Source: Bacteroidota bacterium (GTDB taxonomy: Bacteria > Bacteroidota > Bacteroidia > Cytophagales > Cyclobacteriaceae). Taken from it: DNA of 14,210 nt. A model generated the notes under the pieces. It searched no databases. It was not told the origin of the DNA and was given only the letters and a program-made list of their open reading frames with translations. Position 1 is the stretch's first letter, and each line of letters starts with the position of its first letter. This document shows positions 6,865-14,210 of the stretch, in pieces. The DNA lies in assembly GCA_024643595.1 (NCBI GenBank), contig JAHEMS010000015.1:3231-17440 (forward strand), in the 5' to 3' direction. A program made the position numbers and the translations under genes.

Positions 6865-7916
6865 CGTTTTAAAAGCACACTTACCGGAAGTGAAGCAAAA
6901 TACAGTATTGAAATCATCCAGGATTGTGAAATCGTAAAGCACAAACCTGTTTGTATACAATAGAAGAAAGGCACGAGAAACATGCCGAGAGTAAACTTAA
7001 TGGATCCGATAAACTGTGGATCTTTCACTTTATTTTTTATTATCCACCTGATGAGAAATCTTGAGGGGAAATTATTTATAAATTCATAAATGTGAATAGG
7101 ATTCCATCTTGTTTTCCTTTTGCTAACTATGTGAGGCATTGTCAAATCGGTGACGGGATAATTAGCTATAATTTTCTGATCGGTGTTTAGTTGATCGATA
7201 AGATCCTTTTTTATTTCCCGATGTGAAGCCAAATACTTAATTAAAGGCTTGTATTGATGATGGTCAATGTGCACCATCAAATCCCTGATTCCATCACTGG
7301 TCTTTTGTATGAGTAGGTCAAGATTTTCTTGAGCACTCAATTGATTATTATAATTTTCATTTACGGAAATGGGATTCCCAAAGCTTACCAGTACTCTTGT
7401 TCGAAAGTCGTTATGCGATTCATATTGAATTCCGATGGGTACAATCTTTACCCCCAGTTTCCAATCGTTCTGCTCTTCAGCAGTCATGGCAATCCGGGCA
7501 AATCCTTTCTGAAGAGGTCTTAAATACCATTGATCATTATGGTTTCCTTCTCCAAATATTGCAATAGAATTTTGACTTGATAATAGTTGCGCACAGCGGT
7601 TAAATACTTCATCATTTTTTCTTAAGGTATTAAACCCATCACGAAAACGATATACTGGAATCATTTGCATCCAGGTCAGCACTTTCTTCGCCAAATTATT
7701 TTTAAACACGTTGGCTCGCGTAAGGAACCAAGGGTCTCGCTGGTTGCTACAGACGATTAAAATGGCATCCAGAAAAGCATTCTGATGATTGGATACAAAA
7801 ATTACAGGGCCTGATGGAATGGGTACAATTTCCTGAATCTGCCAGCGCTTAAAATAAAATTTCAGAGCAGCTGTGGTGTAAAGTTTAAGGGATGTATAAA
7901 ATATTTTTTGTATCAA
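6861..7916 (-). CDS. PlsC-type lysophospholipid acyltransferase (1-acyl-glycerol-3-phosphate acyltransferase-like)
   Basis: A 351-residue membrane-associated acyltransferase, probably acylating lysophosphatidic acid or a related lysolipid in phospholipid synthesis. The catalytic block is SNHQNAFLD (42-50). His44 and Asp50 are five residues apart, not the classical four, which is the form seen in a branch of LPLAT proteins common in Bacteroidota. FGEGNHND (121-128) corresponds to the usual FPEG phosphate-binding motif. VIF just before the His and IPVYR (86-90) also fit. Two hydrophobic segments near the C terminus (after about residue 300) should be membrane helices, longer than the minimal PlsC. 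The start is TTG at 7916: the next upstream codons reach a stop at once, the first internal Met is far downstream, and the TTG gives the usual short N-terminal helix. It is the last gene of the marC-rnhA-BASS-plsC run, 14 bases after the transporter gene. Confidence 0.85.
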   Translation of the reverse strand: MIQKIFYTSLKLYTTAALKFYFKRWQIQEIVPIPSGPVIFVSNHQNAFLDAILIVCSNQRDPWFLTRANVFKNNLAKKVLTWMQMIPVYRFRDGFNTLRKNDEVFNRCAQLLSSQNSIAIFGEGNHNDQWYLRPLQKGFARIAMTAEEQNDWKLGVKIVPIGIQYESHNDFRTRVLVSFGNPISVNENYNNQLSAQENLDLLIQKTSDGIRDLMVHIDHHQYKPLIKYLASHREIKKDLIDQLNTDQKIIANYPVTDLTMPHIVSKRKTRWNPIHIYEFINNFPSRFLIRWIIKNKVKDPQFIGSIKFTLGMFLVPFFYCIQTGLCFTISQSWMISILYFASLPVSVLLKR

Positions 7917-7930
7917 CGATTATAGATTCA

Positions 7931-8839
7931 TCATGATTGAGCTACTTCAACTATAGGTCGCTTTCGCATCACGGCAGAAAAGGTAAAGCCTGCAATTAGA
8001 TGCCACACTCCCCACCAGGCAGCAACCACGGCCATCGCTGTATTGCCGTCAAAAAAATTAAAAATCAAGATCAATGCAAGTCCTGAATTTTGAATACCCG
8101 TCTCAATAGAGACTGTTCGATTAACAGACTCTGGGTTCTTCAACGCTTTACTAAAAAAATAAGCAAGGAAAAGCGCACAGCCGTTATGGATTAATACAAT
8201 CCAGAAAACATTGGCAAGATGGACTTCAAACCCATCCTGATTATTAACCACAGCAATTACAATAAACGCGGTGAGCATCATCATCGAAAGGATCCTGATG
8301 GGTCCGGCGATCTTTTTACTTAAGGAAATATATCGAGCAGATATCCACATACCCAGCAGCAAGGGTAATAATAAAATGGATGTCATATTGATGATTAAGG
8401 ATAAGAAATCGATCTCAAGTGATTTTAGTTCGCCTGATAAAGATGGAACCAGGGAAACACAAAAAAAGAAATTCAATGGCGTAATAATAAATGCGGCCAA
8501 CGATGAAAATGCAGTGAGGGTTACTGATAAAGCAACATTACCTCGAGCCATTTGTGAAAAAAAATTTGATACGTTTCCTCCCGGACAGACCGAGACCAGT
8601 AACATCCCTAACTTCATGCCATTGCTAATGGGTAAGAAAGTAACCAACAACACCGTGAATAGAGGAAGCAATACAAATTGTGAAAATAATCCGGTAAGAA
8701 CACTTTTCTTCTGGTTCACTAACTGAGTGAAGTGCTCTACTTTTATGTCTAGCGCGACACCGAACATGATAATGGCCAAACAAATATTAAGTGCAGTAAG
8801 GCTGCCGGGGCTGAAGTGTATAGATACTGTTTCGGGCAA
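7931..8839 (-). CDS. Bile acid:sodium symporter (BASS/SBF) family transporter
   Basis: A 302-residue inner-membrane protein with about nine to ten hydrophobic segments. The family motifs are present: MFGVALDI (25-32), CPGGNVSNFFSQMARGN (85-101 approximately) and the crossover-region motif ETGIQNSGLALIL near residue 250. BASS proteins in bacteria carry sodium together with organic anions such as keto acids, pantothenate or sulfonates. The true substrate cannot be read from sequence, and bile acid is only the family name. The start is TTG at 8839: a stop lies five codons upstream, no in-frame ATG exists before residue 25, and that Met is inside the first conserved segment. It lies 46 bases after rnhA and 14 before the acyltransferase gene on the same strand, so it is probably cotranscribed with them. 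Confidence 0.88.
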   Translation of the reverse strand: MPETVSIHFSPGSLTALNICLAIIMFGVALDIKVEHFTQLVNQKKSVLTGLFSQFVLLPLFTVLLVTFLPISNGMKLGMLLVSVCPGGNVSNFFSQMARGNVALSVTLTAFSSLAAFIITPLNFFFCVSLVPSLSGELKSLEIDFLSLIINMTSILLLPLLLGMWISARYISLSKKIAGPIRILSMMMLTAFIVIAVVNNQDGFEVHLANVFWIVLIHNGCALFLAYFFSKALKNPESVNRTVSIETGIQNSGLALILIFNFFDGNTAMAVVAAWWGVWHLIAGFTFSAVMRKRPIVEVAQS

Positions 8840-8885
8840 AATCTGAATTGATTATTGAATCGAAATATACATGATTCCTGAAAAT

Positions 8886-9353
8886 TCAGTCTAACTCTTT
8901 GTTCTTATTTTGCTCATACCAATGATCTGCTTGTAATTTTCCTACCGCAGTGGCACTAACAGCCAGTTGATCGCATCGCTCATTTTCCGGATGGCCAGCA
9001 TGACCTTTTACCCAAACCAGCTTGGGTTTTAATTTTTGATGCAGTGGGATATACCGTTGCCATAAATCGGCATTCGCTTTTTTGACGAAGTTTTTTTTCT
9101 GCCAATTCCAAATCCAACCTTTTTCAATCGCGTCGACAACATATTTTGAATCAGAATAAATGGTGACTGATATGCCTGTTTTCTTAATTGCTTCAAGACC
9201 GGTAATAACTGCCAACAATTCCATCCGATTGTTCGTTGTGAGGCGAAACCCTTCTGAAAGCTCTTTCTCGTGATGATTATATTTCAGAATGACACCATAA
9301 CCTCCAGGGCCAGGATTACCCTGTGCAGCTCCATCGGTAAAAATTCGAATCAT
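8886..9353 (-). CDS. rnhA: Ribonuclease HI
   Basis: This enzyme cuts the RNA strand of RNA-DNA hybrids, removing primers and R-loops in the cytoplasm. The 155-residue protein aligns by eye with Escherichia coli RNase HI over its whole length. The four acidic catalytic residues are visible: Asp7 (FTDGAAQGNPGPGG), Glu45 (NNRMELLA), Asp68 (YSDSKYV) and Asp128 (ENERCDQLA), with the assisting His118 in VKGHAGHPENERCD. The basic Trp-rich handle (KGWIWNWQKK, 78-87) is present, so this is the full bacterial type. Its ATG overlaps the marC stop by four bases (ATGA), which suggests translational coupling. The next gene, for a BASS transporter, follows after 46 bases. Confidence 0.97.
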   Translation of the reverse strand: MIRIFTDGAAQGNPGPGGYGVILKYNHHEKELSEGFRLTTNNRMELLAVITGLEAIKKTGISVTIYSDSKYVVDAIEKGWIWNWQKKNFVKKANADLWQRYIPLHQKLKPKLVWVKGHAGHPENERCDQLAVSATAVGKLQADHWYEQNKNKELD

Positions 9354-9919
9354 GCAGGTAGTAAATTAGTCTTGAATATTTTCACGGCAATAGCCAGAAG
9401 AATAACACCAAATACCCTTCTCAGAACAGCAAAGCCAGAGTTACCAATCACCCTTTCAAGCCATGAAACGGAACGAAGGACAATGTAGACTAATACAAGA
9501 TTGATGAGTATACCTGCCAAAACGTTAGCTTCTTCATATACCGCACGCAGTGATAGAATGGTAGTCAGTGTACCGGCACCCGCGATCAGGGGAAAAGCGA
9601 GTGGAACAATAGATCCGGATCCTTTTGCATCAGGATCATCTTTTATTAAAGTGATTCCTAAAATCATTTCCAAGGCTACGATGAAGATGACGATGGCACC
9701 AGCCAAAGCAAAGGAGGCAACATCAAGCCCAAAAAGTTTAAGAATAGATAGGCCTAAATATAGGAAGCCCACCATTAGTACGGCAGAAATTATAGTTGCC
9801 TTTTCGGCATAGATCCTTCCATCGCGTTTTTTGATAAGGATAATAAAGGGAACTGACCCTATGATATCGATTACTGAAAATAAAATTAACGAGACTGAAA
9901 ATATTTCTTTTATGTCCAT
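9350..9919 (-). CDS. MarC family integral membrane protein
   Basis: A 189-residue polytopic protein with about six hydrophobic helices. The MarC motifs are clear: VIDIIGSVPF (16-25), where most members have DPxGNxP, and PLAFPLIAGAGTLTTIL (106-122). The family was named from the Escherichia coli mar locus, but a role in multiple antibiotic resistance was not confirmed and its function is unknown. It is usually treated as a possible small-molecule transporter. Asp18 and the second conserved Pro-rich motif are kept, while the first-motif Asn is replaced by Ser22. It is the first gene of the minus-strand run and overlaps rnhA by four bases. Its ATG is about 62 bases from the likely start of the divergent plus-strand gene, so the promoters of the two genes share that short gap. 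Confidence 0.9.
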   Translation of the reverse strand: MDIKEIFSVSLILFSVIDIIGSVPFIILIKKRDGRIYAEKATIISAVLMVGFLYLGLSILKLFGLDVASFALAGAIVIFIVALEMILGITLIKDDPDAKGSGSIVPLAFPLIAGAGTLTTILSLRAVYEEANVLAGILINLVLVYIVLRSVSWLERVIGNSGFAVLRRVFGVILLAIAVKIFKTNLLPA

Positions 9920-9981
9920 GGGTAAAATTGAACTGTAAAATTAGCAGAAATTCAGTTGCATCGTTTTATATTGTTATTGCT

Positions 9982-10482
9982 TTGGAGAAACAAACGAAAC
10001 TTTTCTGGATGGCATCCCTGGTCACCATCAGTTGGATGATCGTAATGCGCCCGTTTACGCCTCCCAATATTGTTCAGTTTGAATTGGCTAAGGGTGTGTC
10101 AGCTGCTCAGCAAATCATGCTTGATTGGGGTGAGGAAGGCATAGCTAAAGCGCGATTAAGTATTTACCTGGACTTTGTGTTCATTTTTTTATACGCTTGG
10201 GCAATTTCGTTAGGGAGTAAAGTGTCTACTACTTTTTCCGGGAACAAAAATTTGATGAAGTCTGGAAGTTTTTTTTCGCGTGCAGTTTGGTTTGCTGGTA
10301 GTTGTGATATCATTGAAAATTTGTCTATGCTCTTTACTTTTTCTACTACGAACGAACTTACCGTATCCATGGCATTTTATTTTGCCATTATCAAATTTAC
10401 GATTGTAGTGACCGCATTATTATTGATCCTATATTCGGGTGGCGTTGGTTTGTTTAAGCGGTTGTTTAACAAAAAAAAATAA
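9982..10482 (+). CDS. Small four-helix membrane protein, function unknown
   Basis: With the start at TTG 9982 the protein has 166 residues: a short Lys-containing N terminus, a first helix (about 9-24), then helices near 60-78, 98-121 and 128-155, and a basic tail rich in Lys. A conserved-looking SCDIIENLSML segment holds charged residues within the third hydrophobic segment. I do not recognise a named family or catalytic motif. The frame stays open back to another TTG at 9928, but that would leave only eight bases to the divergent marC start, so I judged it too far upstream. ATG at 10009 is the other option but would begin inside the first helix. The stop codon lies in the left arm of the terminator at 10478-10509. 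It is a single-gene unit facing the SulP-porin pair. Confidence 0.7.
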   Translation: MEKQTKLFWMASLVTISWMIVMRPFTPPNIVQFELAKGVSAAQQIMLDWGEEGIAKARLSIYLDFVFIFLYAWAISLGSKVSTTFSGNKNLMKSGSFFSRAVWFAGSCDIIENLSMLFTFSTTNELTVSMAFYFAIIKFTIVVTALLLILYSGGVGLFKRLFNKKK

Positions 10483-10509
10483 GGGTATCCTGACGGAAAT
10501 ACCCTTATT
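10472..10509 (-). terminator. Rho-independent terminator after the porin gene
   Basis: An 11-bp perfect inverted repeat (AATAAGGGTAT at 10478-10488, ATACCCTTATT at 10499-10509) has a 10-base loop. On the minus strand it is followed by a long T tract (complement of 10472-10479), so it is a strong terminator for the porin transcript 17 bases beyond its stop. On the plus strand the hairpin is present but followed only by ATGCG. It may slow the facing transcript but is not a canonical plus-strand terminator. Confidence 0.85.
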
Positions 10510-10525
10510 ATGCGTTAAGGTTATA

Positions 10526-11860
10526 TTAAAAGTAAATTTGATATTGCAACACTACCTGACTTCTCCTTCCGTTTCGTATCAAATCAGTGCCCTCTTGTAA
10601 ATAGAATGGTCGGTTTTGATAGTCGAGCGTAAATTTGCTATTATGACCTTTAAGGAACCAATTTACACCAACGTCTACCACGTTCATTTGTTTGTCTAAT
10701 CTTTCATAGTTAGCACTCATGAGTGAAGCATAAGGCATTAGTGTGCCGTTGCCATCACCCAGCAAGTCTTTCTTCAATAGATAACCAATTTGAGTATACC
10801 ATACTTTGCCTGTGCCAAACATGGGAAACGCATTTCCCTGACTTCCAACTGGAAAAGGACCATTTACTGAGGAAGCTGGATTCATAATTCCATTATAGCG
10901 CAGATATCCTGGCCCGTAATCATAATTATAATATCCAATATAGGCATTAAGGGCAGTTCCCTTTTCAGGATTCACAGGAGCATCATAAAAAACCGCTGCC
11001 GACCAGAGATTCAAATTATGATAGGTGGTGTCCGTTCCTTCTTTTGTCCAGGTGGCGTTTGCTTGATTAATGAATCCGGCCTCAAGATTTAGCACCTTCT
11101 TTTTACCAAGATAAGTACCAGTCATGTAAGGAGTGGTATGCGCTTCTACATCAAAGAAATTATAGATAAATAATCCCTGATATTGTTTGTGATGTCCGAG
11201 TTGTGAAAAGGAAGCATTGCCAGATAGGGACGGTGGTGTCTGACCATTCGTTGTAACGGGAAACGGATCACTCAAAACAATCCGATAGTCCAACTTGCCT
11301 AGTTGACCACGGGCATAGACACTCAACTTTCTCGAGAACTCATCTGTTTGATCGACAGTCGGCTGAGCGAAAACAGGCACATCTAGGGTCATTATGGTTC
11401 CAATGCTTGGCTGACTAAATCTTGAAAGTCCGTTGGCGATTGTAAGACCTCCCCCCAGAATCAGTTTTTCACTTCCTTTTGTTATTCGATACTCTCCCAA
11501 CGCATCATGAAAGAATGCCTGGATTTTTCGGTTTCCTGAAGTTTGCGACAAATAGTTAAAGTTGTTTTGCCCGAACTGAAAATAGACGAATACCCGATCC
11601 GTCATTTGTCCATACAATTGAAACCTGGTCCTTCTAAGGCCGATATCAAAAGTTTTATTGTTGAGTTCGCCCAATACATGGGTGCCGGGGTTACTTTGAT
11701 TACTGCGAAGCCACACCTGATTTAAAAATGTAGCTTTTAAATAATGACTTCCATTCTCGTTTAAATTCAATTTTAATTCATTGATTTCTTTTGGTTTTTC
11801 CTGGGCCTGAGCAAGAATAGACAGGCATAGGAATAACGTTGAAGCAAGAATTTTATTCAT
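10526..11860 (-). CDS. Outer-membrane beta-barrel porin, OprO/P-like
   Basis: A 444-residue protein with a Sec signal peptide (MNKILAS, hydrophobic core, cleavage near AQA at residue 19). It has the outer-membrane signature: many short alternating aromatic/hydrophobic strands and a C-terminal phenylalanine (QYQIYF) needed for barrel insertion. The segment RRTRFQLYGQMTDRVFVYFQFG (about 75-97) resembles the early strands of phosphate-selective porins O and P, so an anion-preferring channel is plausible but not proven. Residues 20-40 form a short polar periplasmic lead. It is probably cotranscribed with the SulP gene upstream (55-base gap containing a hairpin and an A-rich leader that could help ribosome binding). 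Together they suggest passage of an anion first through the outer and then the inner membrane. Confidence 0.82.
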   Translation of the reverse strand: MNKILASTLFLCLSILAQAQEKPKEINELKLNLNENGSHYLKATFLNQVWLRSNQSNPGTHVLGELNNKTFDIGLRRTRFQLYGQMTDRVFVYFQFGQNNFNYLSQTSGNRKIQAFFHDALGEYRITKGSEKLILGGGLTIANGLSRFSQPSIGTIMTLDVPVFAQPTVDQTDEFSRKLSVYARGQLGKLDYRIVLSDPFPVTTNGQTPPSLSGNASFSQLGHHKQYQGLFIYNFFDVEAHTTPYMTGTYLGKKKVLNLEAGFINQANATWTKEGTDTTYHNLNLWSAAVFYDAPVNPEKGTALNAYIGYYNYDYGPGYLRYNGIMNPASSVNGPFPVGSQGNAFPMFGTGKVWYTQIGYLLKKDLLGDGNGTLMPYASLMSANYERLDKQMNVVDVGVNWFLKGHNSKFTLDYQNRPFYLQEGTDLIRNGRRSQVVLQYQIYF

Positions 11861-11884
11861 GGCTTATTTTTTTAGTTTTTTAAA

Positions 11885-11907
11885 GGGAGTGAATTGAATT
11901 CACTCCC
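11885..11907 (-). promoter_or_regulatory. Perfect hairpin between the SulP and porin genes
   Basis: GGGAGTGAAT (11885-11894) and ATTCACTCCC (11898-11907) form a 10-bp stem with a 3-base loop. In the minus-strand transcript it is followed by only three Us and then an A-rich stretch leading to the porin start. This is a weak or partial terminator form, which may instead be an RNA processing or stabilising hairpin that sets the SulP-to-porin ratio. No consensus promoter is seen in the remaining gap. Confidence 0.6.
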
Positions 11908-11915
11908 AATGTTAA

Positions 11916-14114
11916 TTAAACCGTTTGTATTTCTTTTTCCTGGATGAGCGATATGAACTCTTCAGCAAATTTTGATATATACAAAATTTCTGAAGGCTCG
12001 AGCAGGTCACGTTTTTTATAAAATATTAACCTGCTGCGGTGGCATTCAATATGCATCTCTTCCCGGTTCTCCAGAAACTGGATAATTGAATCGCTGAAGA
12101 AATCACGAACTGATTTTTCATTCACTCCCCTTAAGTAATATTTTTTGGAGAATATAGGATGATTATCAAAGTCTATGTCTTTGCCAGAAATACTTTCAAA
12201 TAGTTTAGACCACAAACCTTCAGGCTCCAGAGCGAAATCAGGAATTACCGTGTCCGTATCGGAAACTTGTAAAATAGTGATGTTAATTTCATTTTGAGAC
12301 TGCCTTGCTCCTTCCTGTAAGATGATATCAGATACTTCCAGTTTTCCCGCATTCGAATAGGTGGAAAGCGTATTTTGTTCAAACGGAATTTTATTTCCGT
12401 TCTGAATTGGAAAATCTTTATACTTAATGCCACTTCTTACCTGTTGAGGAAAAAATGTCCACTCACTTTTATCAGCAAATTTTCTAAGCTCTAATTGACG
12501 CGGGCTTAACTTAATTTCCAACTTATTAACATTATCGGCAGAGAATTTTCTAGCAGCAAGGGGGTGCTTTGAGAATGGTTTGAATCGATCAAATCCAACT
12601 GACACTACCGAACCTCCGGCATGTTCGGTTTCTTCCTCCAAGTGATGAAGATATTCCATAAAGCTATGATCCAGCAGATGTGCCTCTGAAAAATCAACCA
12701 CAATTTTTTTACTATGATCGATTTTTGAAAAAGCTTTCTTGAAACCAATCAAATTTGAAAAAATAGCAGATCCTTTCACTTTAATAAAGAACTCATTTTC
12801 TTGATGGCTAACTTCGTATTGAGCTTTAAAAAGGTTATTGAATGAAACACCGTTGAGCACATGAAAAATAAACTTCATCACAATACCTGCTCCAACACCT
12901 AAAAGCAAGTCAGTTGAAACGGTTACAATGATCGTTACTACAAAAATCACCAGCTGTTCGGAGCCAATTTTATATGTTTTAAAGAACTCATTGGGTGAGG
13001 CTAATCGATACCCAACAGCAATAAGTAAAGCGGCAAGCGCTGTGTTGGGAATCATTTCAATGACTGGGATGAATAACAACATGGCAACCAAAAGGAAGAA
13101 GCCATGAAAGAAGTTACTCCATCTGGTGCGCGCTCCAAAATTAATATTGGCAGAACTTCTGGCTACCTCCGAAATCATAGGTAAGCCACCTAATAAGCCT
13201 GAGAGCGCATTGCCAGCTCCAACTGCCATTAGATCTTTGTTTGGATTGGAAATTCGTTTCCAGGGATCCAGGCCGTCAATGGCCTTTACGGTAAGCAATG
13301 ATTCAAGACTGTTAACAAATAAAAACATGATCACATATTTCCAAAAAATGAATGTTCCTATCATGCTAAAGTCTGCATTGATACCCACATTTTGCCAGAA
13401 GTTACCAATCTTCACCATGTCAAAAGCAGGCTCTGTATGTTTGAAATCCATAATCCATGCAAGTGGTATGGTTACTAAAAGCACAATGACCGGCGCGGGT
13501 ATTTTTTTAAAAAACTTTCCCTTTAATAGAGGTAAGCCGAAGATGATTAATAAGCTAATGATGCCGAGTAACGTAACACGAGGATCTTCGTGCATGATGG
13601 AATTGGGAATCATCTCAAATAATTCGATTGGTTCTTTTCCCTTTAAAGTACCAGGGTCAATCCCAAGCAGCACATGAATTTGTTTTGAAAATATTATTAT
13701 ACCAATCGCAGCCAACATTCCGTGGACAGCTGAATGAGGAAAAAAATCGCTTAGCGAACCGAATTTTAATGCGCCAAAAACGACCTGGATCAGTGCGGCT
13801 ACCACGATTACACCGAGTGCCAGTTTCCAGCCTTCTGTGCCTCCGCCCATTTCTGTAACAGCACCGGCACATATGGTGATTAGCCCTGCAGCAGGCCCCT
13901 TAATCGTTAGTCTTGAGCCAGCAAAGAAGCTAACGAATAATCCTCCAACCATTGCCGTGAGCACACCCATAGCAGGTGGAAACTCACTTGCTTTGGCAAT
14001 ACCTAAGCTGAGGGGTAATGCAAGGAGAAATACTAAGAAACCGGATATGGCATCATTTGTCCAGTTTTGTTTAAGCCCCGCGAATCCGTCATTCGGGATA
14101 TCTAAAGTCTTCAT
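11916..14114 (-). CDS. SulP family anion transporter with STAS domain and extra C-terminal domain
   Basis: A 732-residue inner-membrane transporter. Residues about 20-430 form the SulP core: the N-terminal segment with PLSLGIA and FPPAMGVLTAMVGGL, GSRLTIKGPAAGL (67-78), and LGGLPMISEVARSSANINFGARTR (308-331) are the typical motifs. Substrates in the family are sulfate, bicarbonate or other anions; which one cannot be read here. A STAS domain follows (about 435-525) with VVDFSEAHLLDHSF, where Ser484 occupies the position phosphorylated in SpoIIAA. The final 200 residues (about 530-732) are an extension beyond the usual SulP-STAS length of roughly 500-570: a polar linker, then a compact domain (about 650-725) with YLRGVNEKSVRDFF and ECHRSRLIFYKKRDLL. 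This last part resembles DUF3137-like domains. No carbonic anhydrase gene or domain is present. The ATG at 14114 starts the frame cleanly. The porin gene follows after 55 bases. Confidence 0.9.
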   Translation of the reverse strand: MKTLDIPNDGFAGLKQNWTNDAISGFLVFLLALPLSLGIAKASEFPPAMGVLTAMVGGLFVSFFAGSRLTIKGPAAGLITICAGAVTEMGGGTEGWKLALGVIVVAALIQVVFGALKFGSLSDFFPHSAVHGMLAAIGIIIFSKQIHVLLGIDPGTLKGKEPIELFEMIPNSIMHEDPRVTLLGIISLLIIFGLPLLKGKFFKKIPAPVIVLLVTIPLAWIMDFKHTEPAFDMVKIGNFWQNVGINADFSMIGTFIFWKYVIMFLFVNSLESLLTVKAIDGLDPWKRISNPNKDLMAVGAGNALSGLLGGLPMISEVARSSANINFGARTRWSNFFHGFFLLVAMLLFIPVIEMIPNTALAALLIAVGYRLASPNEFFKTYKIGSEQLVIFVVTIIVTVSTDLLLGVGAGIVMKFIFHVLNGVSFNNLFKAQYEVSHQENEFFIKVKGSAIFSNLIGFKKAFSKIDHSKKIVVDFSEAHLLDHSFMEYLHHLEEETEHAGGSVVSVGFDRFKPFSKHPLAARKFSADNVNKLEIKLSPRQLELRKFADKSEWTFFPQQVRSGIKYKDFPIQNGNKIPFEQNTLSTYSNAGKLEVSDIILQEGARQSQNEINITILQVSDTDTVIPDFALEPEGLWSKLFESISGKDIDFDNHPIFSKKYYLRGVNEKSVRDFFSDSIIQFLENREEMHIECHRSRLIFYKKRDLLEPSEILYISKFAEEFISLIQEKEIQTV

Positions 14115-14210
14115 AAATCTTTTTTAAGATAAACTAATATTGATTTTACTATTTGATAAATTAATAAATCGCTAAAGCCATATTGGGCATTAGGGGTCAT
14201 TTTTACCGAG

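Noticed and set aside
8271..8726. Plus-strand open frame of 151 codons
   Set aside because: It is antisense to the BASS transporter gene, whose motifs are intact. The translated product looks like a low-information shadow.
9928..9981. Longer N terminus for the small membrane protein, starting with TTG at 9928
   Set aside because: It would leave eight bases to the divergent marC start, with no space for a promoter, and adds a segment without features. TTG at 9982 is preferred, though not proven.
13126..13677. Plus-strand open frame of 183 codons
   Set aside because: It is fully opposite the SulP gene, and the composition reflects the complement of transmembrane codons.
14115..14210. Promoter for the SulP gene in the right-hand edge
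   Set aside because: Boxes such as TAGTTTAT and TAATTTAT are near the TAnnTTTG pattern but lack a correctly spaced TTG, so no site is called. Nothing else is visible in these 96 bases.
1..14210. Mobile element, CRISPR array, toxin-antitoxin or defence island
   Set aside because: No transposase, integrase, direct-repeat array or recognised defence protein was found. The gene content is mostly housekeeping, transport and envelope functions.

Overview
The window looks like an ordinary chromosomal stretch from a Bacteroidota bacterium, probably of the Cytophagales type. The grounds are the AT-rich composition, a promoter matching the Bacteroidota pattern TTG-N19-TAnnTTTG, few Shine-Dalgarno sequences before starts, frequent TTG starts, and typical families (HX5D PlsC variant, MarC, SiaC-like protein, barrel porin ending in Phe). 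The genus cannot be fixed from this sequence. Thirteen protein genes are supported and they pack the window tightly. No tRNA, rRNA, CRISPR array, insertion sequence or phage gene was seen.

Left block, minus strand (5393 down to about 11). The order of transcription is cytidine deaminase, SiaC-like regulatory phosphoprotein, a 1018-residue ABCG-type ABC transporter with a TerB-like/FHA-like front end, then a lipoprotein and a small secreted cysteine-containing protein. The first three are separated by 11-24 bases and look like one operon. The last two have their own clear promoter at 1415-1444 and end in a strong terminator at 11-38. The ABC protein, the SiaC-like protein and the two exported proteins are the least understood part of the window. 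They may form a regulated envelope system, but only gene proximity supports this.

Middle block. A saccharopine dehydrogenase gene (lysine catabolism) runs on the plus strand from 5524. It ends on top of the stop codon of the facing minus-strand operon. That operon, transcribed from 9919 downward, is marC, rnhA (4-base overlap), a BASS-family transporter and a PlsC-type acyltransferase. Two of these four genes start with TTG.

Right block. A small four-helix membrane protein of unknown function is on the plus strand (about 9982-10482). It faces a minus-strand pair: a SulP anion transporter with an unusual C-terminal extension of about 200 residues, followed by an outer-membrane porin. The pair suggests anion uptake across both membranes. 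A perfect hairpin sits between SulP and porin, and a terminator with a long U-tract follows the porin gene, overlapping the end of the facing plus-strand gene.
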